Assembly (NCBI RefSeq): GCF_002742625.1
Contig: NZ_PEBF01000001.1
Location: forward strand, 3,100,001 to 3,164,000
Source of the DNA: Caulobacter sp. FWC2
Lineage (GTDB): Bacteria; Pseudomonadota; Alphaproteobacteria; Caulobacterales; Caulobacteraceae
Length of the DNA: 64,000 nt
Reading direction: 5' to 3'
In this document: positions 44,920 to 52,468 of the stretch, in pieces
Numbering within the stretch: position 1 is the first letter of the stretch
Layout: each line of letters begins with the position of its first letter
Program-made: the position numbers and the translations under genes
Notes under the pieces: model-generated
What the model was told of the DNA's origin: nothing
The model's input: only the letters and a program-made list of their open reading frames with translations
Databases searched by the model: none

Positions 44920-45960
44920 TTACCTAGCCGGCGCCGCCATGGGCGTCAGCTTGACGGCCGTCGTCTTGGTCGCCTGCTGCTGAGCCTGCGGCTCGGGCAC
45001 CAGGCCGCGCGACTGCAGATAGCCGCCGCGGCCGATCGCGGCGTCGGATACGAATTCGGCCACGAACTCCCGCAAACCGGCGGTGATGCCGACATTGGCC
45101 TTCTTCACGTAGATGTAGAGCGGGCGAGACAGCGGGTAGGACCCGTCGATGATGCTCCGCGGGGTCGGCTTGACGCCATTGATCGCCGCGGCCTTCAGCT
45201 GCCGGCTGTGCTCGACGAGGAACGAATAGCCGAACACGCCCAGCGTGCCGGGGGTCTTCTGGATCGTGCCGACGATGTCCTCGTCATTCTCGCCGCCGTC
45301 GACCCAGCCACCGTCGGACCGCATCGGATCGACCCTGGCCTTGAAAGCGGCCGGATCCTGCGCGCGCAACGCCTCGTTGGTCGGAAACTTCCGGGCCCCC
45401 GGCTCGATCGCCAGGTCCAACCAGGCGTCGCGGGTGCCCGAACTGGCCGGCGGGCCATAGACGATGATCCTGCCGGCCGGCAGTTCAGCCCCGACCTCGT
45501 TCCACTGCTTATAGGGGTTCTTCACGACCTCGCCGTTGCGCAGGACGTTGGCGGAGAGGCCCAGATACAGGTGCTCCAGCTTGAAGGCGTAGTCCGGCGA
45601 CTTGTCGTCGGTGGCGACCACGATGCCGTCCAGGCCGATTTTCAGCTCGACGATGTCCTTCACGCCAGCGGCCTGGCAGGCGGCGAACTCGGCCTTAGTC
45701 ATCGGGCGCGAAGCATTGGCGATGTCGGGAAACTTGTCGCCGGCTCCGGCGCAGAAGCGCTTGAAGCCGCCACCGGTGCCCAGGCTCTCGATGCGGGGCG
45801 GCTTGCGGCCGGTCTTCTTGTGGAAGGCTTCGGCCACCCGGATGGACAGCGGATAGACCGTCGAGGACCCAACGGCCCAGACGGTGTCTCGGGCGGCGTG
45901 GGCGACCGAGGCGGTCATGGCCAGCGCCGAGGCGACGGCGAAGGCGAGAAGCTTGTTCAT
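44920..45960 (-). CDS. PstS-like phosphate/arsenate-binding protein (second of pair)
   Basis: A 346-residue periplasmic binding protein with a signal peptide (MNKLLAFAVASALAMTASVAHA). It has the PstS-type anion site pattern AVGSSTVYP, later TGGGFKRFC, and GPPASSGTRDAW. It is a close paralogue of the protein encoded at 46023-47063. Strong AGGAGAG precedes it. Neither pstC/A nor pstB is present in the window. In arsenic islands such proteins are thought to keep phosphate uptake selective when arsenate is abundant. It is separated from the first copy by a hairpin terminator. Confidence 0.83.
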   Translation of the reverse strand: MNKLLAFAVASALAMTASVAHAARDTVWAVGSSTVYPLSIRVAEAFHKKTGRKPPRIESLGTGGGFKRFCAGAGDKFPDIANASRPMTKAEFAACQAAGVKDIVELKIGLDGIVVATDDKSPDYAFKLEHLYLGLSANVLRNGEVVKNPYKQWNEVGAELPAGRIIVYGPPASSGTRDAWLDLAIEPGARKFPTNEALRAQDPAAFKARVDPMRSDGGWVDGGENDEDIVGTIQKTPGTLGVFGYSFLVEHSRQLKAAAINGVKPTPRSIIDGSYPLSRPLYIYVKKANVGITAGLREFVAEFVSDAAIGRGGYLQSRGLVPEPQAQQQATKTTAVKLTPMAAPAR

Positions 45961-45980
45961 GGGACCTCTCCTAACGACAA

Positions 45981-46010
45981 TGGAAAAGGGCGGCCCTTCC
46001 GGGCCGCCCT
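45981..46010 (-). terminator. Hairpin terminator between the two pstS-like genes
   Basis: A perfect 10-bp stem (AGGGCGGCCC / GGGCCGCCCT) with loop TTCC, followed on the minus strand by a TTTTCC tract. It sits 12 bases after the stop of the first pstS-like gene and before the second, so the ars operon transcript may partly end here and expression of the second copy may be lower or separately started. Confidence 0.65.
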
Positions 46011-46022
46011 CCTTGCCTTGTT

Positions 46023-47063
46023 CTAGCTCTTGGGCGCGGCCATCGGCGGCAGCTTGCTCGCCGTGTCCTTGGCGGCCTGATGCTGGGCTGGCGGCAGCAG
46101 GATCAGGCCGCGGCCAGCCAGGTACCCGCCCCGGCCGGTGGCTGAATCGGAGACATACTCGCTGATGAAGTCCTTCAGGCCCGGCACGACGCCGACATTG
46201 GCCTTCTTGACGTAGATGTAGAGCGATCGCGACACCGGATAGGTCCCGTTGGCGATCGTCTGCGGGGTCGGCTTGACGCCGTTGACGCTGGCGCCCTTGA
46301 TGCGATTGGCGTTTTCCTCAAGGAAGGAATAGCCGAACACGCCCAAGGCGCCGGGGGTCTTCTCGATGGTGCCGACGATGGCGTTGTCGTTCTCGCCCGC
46401 GTCGATCCAGCCGCCGTCGGTGCGCATCGGGTCGACCTTGGCCTTGAAGGCCTTCTCGTCGGCTTCCTGGAGCGACTTGGCGGTCGGGAATTTCTTGGCG
46501 CCGCCCTCGATGGCCAGTTCGACCCAGGCGTCGCGGGTGCCGGAGGTGGGCGGCGGGCCGTAGACGACGATGCGGTTGGCCGGCAGGTTCGCCCCGACCT
46601 CTTTCCAGGTCTTGTAGGGATTGGCCACGAACTGGCCGCTCTTGAGGGTGTTCTGGGCCAGGCCCAGATAGAGGTGCTCGAGCTTGAAGTTGTAGTCGGG
46701 CGCCTTCTTGTCCATGGCGATAACGATGCCGTCGAAGCCGATCTTGATCTCGACGATGTCCTTGACGCCCTTGGCCTTGCAGGCCTCGAACTCGGACTTC
46801 TTCATCGGCCGCGAGGCGTTGGCGACGTCGGGGAAACCCTCGCCCGTGCCGCCGCAGAACATCTTGAAGCCGCCGCCCGTGCCCAGGCTCTCGACCTTGG
46901 GCGTCTTCTTGCCGGTCTTCTTGGAGAAGTTCTCGGCCACGCGCGTGGTGAAGGGAAACACGGTGGAGGAGCCGGCCGCCCAGACATAGTCGCGGGCGGC
47001 GTGGGCGCTGGAGGCGCCGGCCAGCAGAACCAGGGACGCGGTGACACCGAGCAGAGTCTTCAT
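46023..47063 (-). CDS. PstS-like phosphate/arsenate-binding protein (first of pair)
   Basis: A 346-residue exported binding protein (signal peptide MKTLLGVTASLVLLAGASSAHA). It shares AGSSTVFP, TGGGFKMFC and GPPPTSGTRDAW with the copy at 44920-45960 and lies 19 bases after the arsenate reductase gene, so it is probably part of the ars operon. The specificity (phosphate or arsenate) cannot be read from sequence alone. Confidence 0.85.
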   Translation of the reverse strand: MKTLLGVTASLVLLAGASSAHAARDYVWAAGSSTVFPFTTRVAENFSKKTGKKTPKVESLGTGGGFKMFCGGTGEGFPDVANASRPMKKSEFEACKAKGVKDIVEIKIGFDGIVIAMDKKAPDYNFKLEHLYLGLAQNTLKSGQFVANPYKTWKEVGANLPANRIVVYGPPPTSGTRDAWVELAIEGGAKKFPTAKSLQEADEKAFKAKVDPMRTDGGWIDAGENDNAIVGTIEKTPGALGVFGYSFLEENANRIKGASVNGVKPTPQTIANGTYPVSRSLYIYVKKANVGVVPGLKDFISEYVSDSATGRGGYLAGRGLILLPPAQHQAAKDTASKLPPMAAPKS

Positions 47064-47082
47064 AGCTTTGGTCCAGTCCTAG

Positions 47083-47508
47083 TTAGGGTTGGGCGGTCAA
47101 ATGAACGACTTCGCCGTCTTCCTTGGTGAAGCTCTCGGGCTTGCGCTCGAGGAGTTCGAAGACGATTTCCGAGGGGCGGCAGAGCTTCACGCCCAGCGGC
47201 GTGACGACCAGCGGCCGGTTCACGAGGATCGGATGGGCGACCATGGCGTCGAGGATCTGGTCCTCGGAGACGCCGTCGCGCAGCAGGCCCAGTTCCTCGG
47301 CGGGCGTGCCCTTCTCGCGCATCAGCTGGCTTAGGGTCAGGCCGGCCTCGCCGGCCAGTTCGCGCAGCTGCTCGTGCGACCAGCCCGCTTGCAGGTACTC
47401 GATCACCTTGGGCTCGTAGCCCACCGACCGCACCATGGAGAGGACGTTGCGGGACGTGCCGCAGTTGGGGTTGTGGTAGATGACGACCGGAAAATCAGCG
47501 TCGCTCAT
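47083..47508 (-). CDS. arsC: Arsenate reductase, glutaredoxin-dependent type
   Basis: A 141-residue protein with HNPNCGTSRN (catalytic Cys16) and a conserved Arg-rich later part (VNRPLVVTP). This is the ArsC of the glutaredoxin/glutathione-coupled family that reduces arsenate to arsenite. It starts 3 bases after the ACR3 gene stop, so pump and reductase are coupled. A second, unrelated arsenate reductase lies upstream in the same operon. Confidence 0.92.
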   Translation of the reverse strand: MSDADFPVVIYHNPNCGTSRNVLSMVRSVGYEPKVIEYLQAGWSHEQLRELAGEAGLTLSQLMREKGTPAEELGLLRDGVSEDQILDAMVAHPILVNRPLVVTPLGVKLCRPSEIVFELLERKPESFTKEDGEVVHLTAQP

Positions 47509-47511
47509 GGG

Positions 47512-48600
47512 TCACCGGACTTCGGATTTGAGGGAAGAAACGTCGGCGGCGCGAGCATCGGCGACCTTGCGGACCGCCAGGCCGCGCTCGTACCAGGGCT
47601 TGGAAGCGTTCACGATGGCGACGATCGAGAGCATGACCGGCACCTCGATCAGCACGCCCACGACGGTGGCCAGCGCCGCGCCCGACTGGAAGCCGAAGAC
47701 GCTGATGGCGGCCGCCACGGCCAACTCGAAGAAGTTGCTGGCGCCGATCAGGGCCGACGGACCGGCCACGCAGTGGGCTTCGCCGGTCACGCGATTGAGC
47801 AGATAGGCCAGGCCGGAGTTGAAATAGACCTGGATCAGGATCGGGACGGCCAGGATGGCGATGATCACCGGCTGCTTGAGAATCTGGTCGCCCTGGAAGC
47901 CGAACAGCATCACCAGGGTGGCGAGCAGGGCCAGCATCGACAGCGGCTGCAGCTTGGACAGCAGTCCGGTCAGCGCGGCCTGGCCGCCCGAGGCCAGCAG
48001 CGCCTTGCGGATCAGCTGGGCGGCGATCACCGGGACGAGGATATAAAGAACCACCGACAGGGTCAGGGTCGACCAGGGCACGGTGATGGACGACAGGCCC
48101 AGCAGAAGGCCTACGATCGGCGCGAAGGCCACGACCATGATGGTGTCGTTGAGCGCAACCTGGCTCAGGGTGAAATGCGGCTCGCCGTCGGTCAGATTGC
48201 TCCAGACGAACACCATCGCCGTGCAGGGCGCGGCCGCCAGCAGGATCAAGCCAGCCATGTAGCTGTCGATCTGATCGGCCGGCAGATAGGGTCGGAAGAC
48301 GTGGGCGACGAACACCCAGCCCAGCGCCGCCATGCCGAACGGCTTGACCACCCAGTTGATGAACAGGGTGACGCCGATGCCGCGCCAGTGGTTCTTGACC
48401 TCGCCCAGGGCGGCGAAGTCGACCTTGATCAACATCGGGATGATCATCAGCCAGATCAGGCCCGCCATCGGCAGGTTGACCTGGGCGACCTCGAGCGCGG
48501 CGATGGCGTGGAAGGCCGGCGCGAAGAAGTGGCCCAGGGCGACGCCCACGACGATGCATAGCCCCACCCAGACGGTGAGGTAGCGTTCGAAAACAGACAT
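47512..48600 (-). CDS. acr3: ACR3-family arsenite efflux pump
   Basis: A 362-residue protein with about ten membrane segments. The key Cys126 lies in the motif APCTAMVFVWS, typical of ACR3 (not ArsB) pumps. It exports arsenite produced by the two reductases beside it. AAGG precedes the ATG by about 8 bases. It lies 24 bases after the low-molecular-weight ArsC gene. Confidence 0.93.
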   Translation of the reverse strand: MSVFERYLTVWVGLCIVVGVALGHFFAPAFHAIAALEVAQVNLPMAGLIWLMIIPMLIKVDFAALGEVKNHWRGIGVTLFINWVVKPFGMAALGWVFVAHVFRPYLPADQIDSYMAGLILLAAAPCTAMVFVWSNLTDGEPHFTLSQVALNDTIMVVAFAPIVGLLLGLSSITVPWSTLTLSVVLYILVPVIAAQLIRKALLASGGQAALTGLLSKLQPLSMLALLATLVMLFGFQGDQILKQPVIIAILAVPILIQVYFNSGLAYLLNRVTGEAHCVAGPSALIGASNFFELAVAAAISVFGFQSGAALATVVGVLIEVPVMLSIVAIVNASKPWYERGLAVRKVADARAADVSSLKSEVR

Positions 48601-48624
48601 GGAAAACCTTGGTCGAGTAAAGCC

Positions 48625-49161
48625 TTAGGCGGCGGATTCGTCGGGCGCTCTTGACTTGCCGATATCGTCCAGCCGCTTTTGCAGCGACAGACGATCAAAC
48701 GAAGCCAGCGGCAGGGCGCAGAAGAGCGTGATGCGCGCGTTCAGCTGGCGATAGGCCTCGGCGAAAGCCAGGGCGACTTCCGCGTCGCTGCCCTCGGTGG
48801 AACCGGGATTGGGAATGCCCCAGTGGGCGCTCATCGGCTGGCCCGGCCAGATCGGGCAGACTTCCCCGGCCGCGTTGTCGCAGACGGTGAAGACGAAATC
48901 GAGTTCGGGGGCGTCCGGATTGTTCAGCGCGGCAAACTCGTCCCAGCCCTTGGACCGCAAATGATCGGTCTTGTAGTTGAGGTGCTGCAGCAGATTGATC
49001 GCGCGCGGATCCACGACGCCGCTCGGCATGGAGCCGGCCGAATAGGCCTTGAACCGCCCCGCCCCGACCCGGTTCATGATCGACTCGGCGATGACCGAGC
49101 GCGCCGAATTGTGCGTGCAGAGGAAAAGGACGTTCAGCGGGGGGCGTTGGGGGTCGGTCAT
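48625..49161 (-). CDS. arsC: Arsenate reductase, low-molecular-weight phosphatase type
   Basis: A 178-residue protein from ATG 49161 (MTDPQRPPLNVLFLCTHNSARS). The P-loop C15-x5-R21 defines the LMW-phosphatase-like ArsC family. The later Cys residues in VCDNAAGEVCP are those used in the disulfide relay. Its ATG overlaps the ArsR stop (ATGA), so it is the second gene of the arsR operon. A longer upstream start is less likely. Confidence 0.9.
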   Translation of the reverse strand: MTDPQRPPLNVLFLCTHNSARSVIAESIMNRVGAGRFKAYSAGSMPSGVVDPRAINLLQHLNYKTDHLRSKGWDEFAALNNPDAPELDFVFTVCDNAAGEVCPIWPGQPMSAHWGIPNPGSTEGSDAEVALAFAEAYRQLNARITLFCALPLASFDRLSLQKRLDDIGKSRAPDESAA

Positions 49162-49529
49162 GCCGTCTCCAATTCGGTAAGGCAGGTCCCATCGCACTCG
49201 GCAGCCCGGGTCACGATGGCGTTCAGCGGTGCGCAAATCTGCGGATTGCCGCCGCAGCAGTCTTCCATCAGGAAGCCGAGGAGATCGGTCATCACCCCGT
49301 ACCCGGCCGAATAGATGATCGAGCGCCCTTCACGGCGCGACTCGATCAACCCGGCGTGGCTGAGGATGTTGAGGCTGGCCGACAGCGTATTGGGCAGGAT
49401 GCCGGTCGCGCGGGCGATCTCGCCAGCCGCCATGCCCGTCGATCCTTGACGCACCAGCATCCGGAAGATGCCAAGGCGCCCCTCATGGGCCAGGGCGCTC
49501 AGCGCGGCTGCGGCGGCTTTCGATTCCAT
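49158..49529 (-). CDS. arsR: ArsR-family arsenite-responsive repressor (copy 1)
   Basis: A 123-residue repressor with a winged helix (about 10-80) and a C-terminal Cys cluster CCGGNPQIC (Cys91, Cys92, Cys99), the As(III) site layout of the Acidithiobacillus-type ArsR. It probably represses the operon from arsR to pstS and is released by arsenite. It shares an 11-bp upstream motif with the second ArsR gene at 52122. It is divergent from a small membrane protein gene. Confidence 0.9.
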   Translation of the reverse strand: MESKAAAAALSALAHEGRLGIFRMLVRQGSTGMAAGEIARATGILPNTLSASLNILSHAGLIESRREGRSIIYSAGYGVMTDLLGFLMEDCCGGNPQICAPLNAIVTRAAECDGTCLTELETA

Positions 49530-49540
49530 ATTTCGACCTT

Positions 49541-49551
49541 ACTAGAAATAT
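49541..49551 (-). promoter_or_regulatory. Shared ArsR-site motif upstream of arsR copy 1
   Basis: ACTAGAAATAT (reverse complement ATATTTCTAGT) lies just before the arsR start. The same 11 bases occur in the promoter of the second arsR (52132-52142). Exact sharing between two ArsR promoters suggests a common operator core, probably overlapping the promoter of the ars operon. Confidence 0.5.
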
Positions 49552-49626
49552 GAGACACTCTTACGACGATTGGTCAGTGGCTGCAAGCTCAGCCTCGCCG
49601 ACAATCTGGTTTCTAAGAGGGATTTC

Positions 49627-49854
49627 ATGACCCAGCATCGCCACAGCTTCCTGGTCGGACTGGGCTTTTCGCTAGCCTACGTCGCGGCCATGACCGCCAT
49701 GCTGGTCGTCGAGATGGGGCGACTGAATGCGCTGGCGCACGACCTTCTGCTGATGGCCTGCCTTCCAGCGTTCGTCGTTGGCGCGGCGCTTGTCCTAGTC
49801 GTCAAGCTGGTCCCGGTCCAGGATGACGGTTCAGCGGTTGTCACGCCGCGCTAG
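49627..49854 (+). CDS. Small two-span membrane protein near arsR
   Basis: A 75-residue protein from ATG 49627, with AGAGGG upstream. Two hydrophobic segments (SFLVGLGFSLAYVAAMTAMLVV and LLLMACLPAFVVGAALVLVV, landmarks only) suggest a hairpin membrane protein. No family is recognised. It is divergent from the arsR operon, so it shares its regulatory interval, and is convergent with the MFS pump gene (4-base overlap at the ends). Confidence 0.6.
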   Translation: MTQHRHSFLVGLGFSLAYVAAMTAMLVVEMGRLNALAHDLLLMACLPAFVVGAALVLVVKLVPVQDDGSAVVTPR

Positions 49855-51008
49855 CGCCGGAGCGCCAGCAAGCACCCGAGGCCCAGGACGCACAGACCCG
49901 CGAACACGGCGATGGCCAAACTCGACGACGCCTGCATCAGCAGGGCGAAGGCGAATGGCGCCGCCGCCTGGGCGATCCGCCCAGGGATGGCGATCAGACC
50001 CAGGCGAGCGCCGTAGCCCGCCGGGCCAAACAGGGCGAGCGGAACACTGCCTCGCGCGATCGTAACGAGGCCGTTGCCGCAGCCGTAGAGAATCGCGAAC
50101 GGCGCGGCGAATGCCGCGCCGCCGGCCAGCAGCAAAGCAGCGCCCACGGGAAAGAGCGCCAGGGCGATGCGGGCCGAGTCGAGCGGATGAATGCGCCGGA
50201 CGATCACGAATTCCCCAAGTCGCGCGGCGACCTGTGCCGGCCCAACCAAGGTGGCGGCGGCCAGCGCGGCGAGCGGCGCAGCGCCTACGGCGATCAGCAG
50301 AGGCGGCAGATGGGCGGAGATCGCCGAGCCGACCGCCGCAGCGCTGGCGAAAGCCACGGAAAGCAGGATCATCGCGCGCATCTCGCCCGAGGCGGGCTGG
50401 GTACGGACGGGCCCCGGATCGTTGCCGCGGCGGGCGCCGCCGGGAGGCAGGCTTAGATGTAGCGGCAGGGCGATCAGCAGATGCGCTCCCGCCCAGAACA
50501 GGCACGCTCCTCGCCACCCCTGGTGGTCGGCGACCCAGCTGGTCAAGGGCCAGCCGATGGTGCTGGCGAAGCCGGCGATTAGAGTGACCCCGGTGATCGG
50601 CCGCCTCCCCTCCGCCGCGAACCAGTCGACGAGGGCGGCGAAGGCGATGTCGTAAAGACCCAGGGCCATGCCCAGCCCCATGATCATCCACGCCGCGCAG
50701 AAGGCGATCGGGCTGTCGCAGAGAGCCAAACCGGCCAGGCCCGCCGCGAACACCAGGCTGGACGCCACGAGCAAACCCCGGCCGCCGACCCGGTCGACGT
50801 GCCGACCCAGGGGCTGGCCAAGGAAGGCCAGCACCAGCAGAGCAGCGGAGAAGGCGCCGAAGACGAAGGCCGGAGAAACCTTCAGATCGGCCGCCATCCG
50901 CGTGGCGAGGATGGCCGGCAGATAGGTGCTGGCCGCGTAGGCGATCGTCTGGGTGACGCCGAGGGTCACGCCGGCCCGGCGCGACCCCCAGGCGAACAGA
51001 TCCGTCAC
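49851..51008 (-). CDS. MFS transporter in ars cluster (ArsK-like)
   Basis: A 385-residue protein. The start is GTG 51008 ([17 protein letters not shown]), which overlaps the arsH stop (GTGA). The previous reading with a much longer N-terminus is out of register with a signal of membrane topology. Twelve likely membrane segments are visible ([16 protein letters not shown], then [14 protein letters not shown], and so on). MFS pumps next to arsH, such as ArsK, export arsenite or other metalloids. The substrate is inferred from neighbourhood. Confidence 0.8.
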   Translation of the reverse strand: MTDLFAWGSRRAGVTLGVTQTIAYAASTYLPAILATRMAADLKVSPAFVFGAFSAALLVLAFLGQPLGRHVDRVGGRGLLVASSLVFAAGLAGLALCDSPIAFCAAWMIMGLGMALGLYDIAFAALVDWFAAEGRRPITGVTLIAGFASTIGWPLTSWVADHQGWRGACLFWAGAHLLIALPLHLSLPPGGARRGNDPGPVRTQPASGEMRAMILLSVAFASAAAVGSAISAHLPPLLIAVGAAPLAALAAATLVGPAQVAARLGEFVIVRRIHPLDSARIALALFPVGAALLLAGGAAFAAPFAILYGCGNGLVTIARGSVPLALFGPAGYGARLGLIAIPGRIAQAAAPFAFALLMQASSSLAIAVFAGLCVLGLGCLLALRR

Positions 51009-51745
51009 GCCGGCAGGGCGGCGCGCTCGTGGGACATCGCCGCCTCGCCCAGCGCGACGTGCTCGGGGATGCGGCCGGCCGCCTTGCGCTCGCTGTAGCG
51101 GTCGACGAGGTAGTCGGCGCGGTCGCGGGTCAGCAGGGTGAACTTGAAGAGTTCTTCCATCACGTCGACGACGCGGTCGTAATAGGCTGAGGGCTTCATG
51201 CGGTCGTGTTCGTCGAACTCCTTGTAGGCCATGGCCACCGACGACTGGTTGGGGATGGTGATCATCCGCATCCACCGGCCCAGCAAGCGCAGGGTGTTGA
51301 CCGCATTGAACGACTGCGAGCCGCCGCTGACCTGCATCACCGCCAGGGTCCGGCCCTGGGTCGGGCGGACGCTGCCGATCTCCAGCGGGATCCAGTCGAT
51401 CTGCGACTTCATGATGCCGGTGATGGCGCCATGGCGCTCCGGGCTGCACCAGACCTGCCCCTCCGACCATTCCGACAGGGCCCGCAGTTCCTGAACCTTG
51501 GGGTGGTCGGGGCCCGTCGCGTCCGGCAGCGGCAGGCCGGCAGGATCGAAGACGCGGGTTTCGGCGCCCATGCGCTCAAGGATGCGCTGGGCCTCGAAGG
51601 TCAGCAGCCGGCTGAAGGAACGCTCGCGCAGCGATCCATAGAGCAGGAGGATGCGCGGCGGATGCGTCGAGACTGTCGGCGGCTCCAGCTTCTGGAGGGT
51701 CGGACGGTCGGCATAGTCGGCGTTCAAGGCGGGCAGGTCGGACAA
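51005..51745 (-). CDS. arsH: ArsH, NADPH-dependent FMN oxidoreductase for organoarsenicals
   Basis: A 246-residue flavodoxin-like protein. The TTG start at 51745 ([11 protein letters not shown]) has TAGGAG just upstream and gives the usual ArsH N-terminus. The FMN-binding [10 protein letters not shown] and the [10 protein letters not shown] loop are present, as in ArsH, which oxidises trivalent organoarsenicals. It is followed by the overlapping MFS gene and preceded by the second ArsR. Confidence 0.92.
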   Translation of the reverse strand: MSDLPALNADYADRPTLQKLEPPTVSTHPPRILLLYGSLRERSFSRLLTFEAQRILERMGAETRVFDPAGLPLPDATGPDHPKVQELRALSEWSEGQVWCSPERHGAITGIMKSQIDWIPLEIGSVRPTQGRTLAVMQVSGGSQSFNAVNTLRLLGRWMRMITIPNQSSVAMAYKEFDEHDRMKPSAYYDRVVDVMEELFKFTLLTRDRADYLVDRYSERKAAGRIPEHVALGEAAMSHERAALPA

Positions 51746-51795
51746 GTCGGCTCCTAACGGTATTCCCGATCGTGATGTCGGTGAGAGAAATGGGG

Positions 51796-52122
51796 TCAGG
51801 CCGCGGTCGTGACGCCGCACCCAAGGTCCAGGCCTACGCAACAGCTTTCGGTCAGATAGGCGGCCAGGGCGTTCACCCGCTCGTAGTCTGCGGTGCAGAT
51901 GACTTCTCGGCCGCGCCGCGCCTGGCGGACCAGGCCGGCCCGCGAAAGGGCGGCCAGGTGGTGCGACAGGGTCGAAGCCGGCGCTTCCATCAGCCTAACC
52001 AGGTCGGTGACATTGGCCCCCGCCTCCCCGGCCCGCACCAGCAAGCGAAAGAGGCGCAGGCGCACCGGACTTCCCAGGGCGGCGAGGCCAGCGGCGGCGT
52101 CGGTTTCGATCAGCGTTGACAT
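51796..52122 (-). CDS. arsR: ArsR-family repressor (copy 2)
   Basis: A 108-residue winged-helix repressor with C-terminal [12 protein letters not shown], giving Cys pairs suitable for As(III). It lies upstream of arsH and the MFS gene and probably controls them. A 7-bp inverted repeat and the shared ATATTTCTAGT motif lie in its promoter. It is divergent from the truncated arsN. Confidence 0.88.
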   Translation of the reverse strand: MSTLIETDAAAGLAALGSPVRLRLFRLLVRAGEAGANVTDLVRLMEAPASTLSHHLAALSRAGLVRQARRGREVICTADYERVNALAAYLTESCCVGLDLGCGVTTAA

Positions 52123-52125
52123 GAA

Positions 52126-52153
52126 ATAACGATATTTCTAGTGATGTCGTTAT
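52126..52153. promoter_or_regulatory. ArsR operator dyad
   Basis: ATAACGA (52126-52132) and TCGTTAT (52147-52153) form a perfect 7-bp inverted repeat around a centre that contains ATATTTCTAGT, the 11-bp motif also found before the first arsR. It is in the divergent space between arsR copy 2 and the arsN remnant, so it may control both directions. Confidence 0.6.
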
Positions 52154-52179
52154 GTCAACCTGAGCCGAAAGACGATCGC

Positions 52180-52395
52180 ATGCCCGACACTCTCACCGTC
52201 AGACCCGCGACCCTCCAGGACGCATTGGGGATGACCGAGATCTACAACGAGGGGATCGCTGATCGCATCGCCACCTTCGAAACCAATCCCCGCTCGCTCG
52301 AGGATGTGGCGGCCTGGTCGTCGGGGTCAAAAACCGGCCGGACAAGCCAGTCCCGCCGCCGCCCCCGAAGATGCATACGGTTGGCGAGAGATTGA
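52180..52395 (+). pseudogene. Truncated arsN-type N-acetyltransferase
   Basis: The first 45 residues (MPDTLTVRPATLQDALGMTEIYNEGIADRIATFETN..., shown here only as landmarks TVRPATLQDA and YNEGIADRIATFET) match the start of arsinothricin/phosphinothricin N-acetyltransferases (ArsN). After VAAW near 52316 the similarity stops and the frame continues in unrelated Arg/Ser-rich residues to 52395. The catalytic GNAT core is missing, so it is a remnant. The break lies just before the copper gene block, which suggests a deletion or recombination joint. Confidence 0.65.
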
Positions 52396-52468
52396 TCGGT
52401 CGCAATGAGGGAAGGCGCTCTGGGATGCGTAGTGCCCAGCGTGTCTTAGCGCGCGGAAGGCAAGGCGG

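Noticed and set aside
51009..51470. Extended N-terminus of the ars MFS pump
   Set aside because: It runs antisense-like through the arsH gene, has no membrane pattern, and the GTG overlapping the arsH stop gives a normal MFS start.
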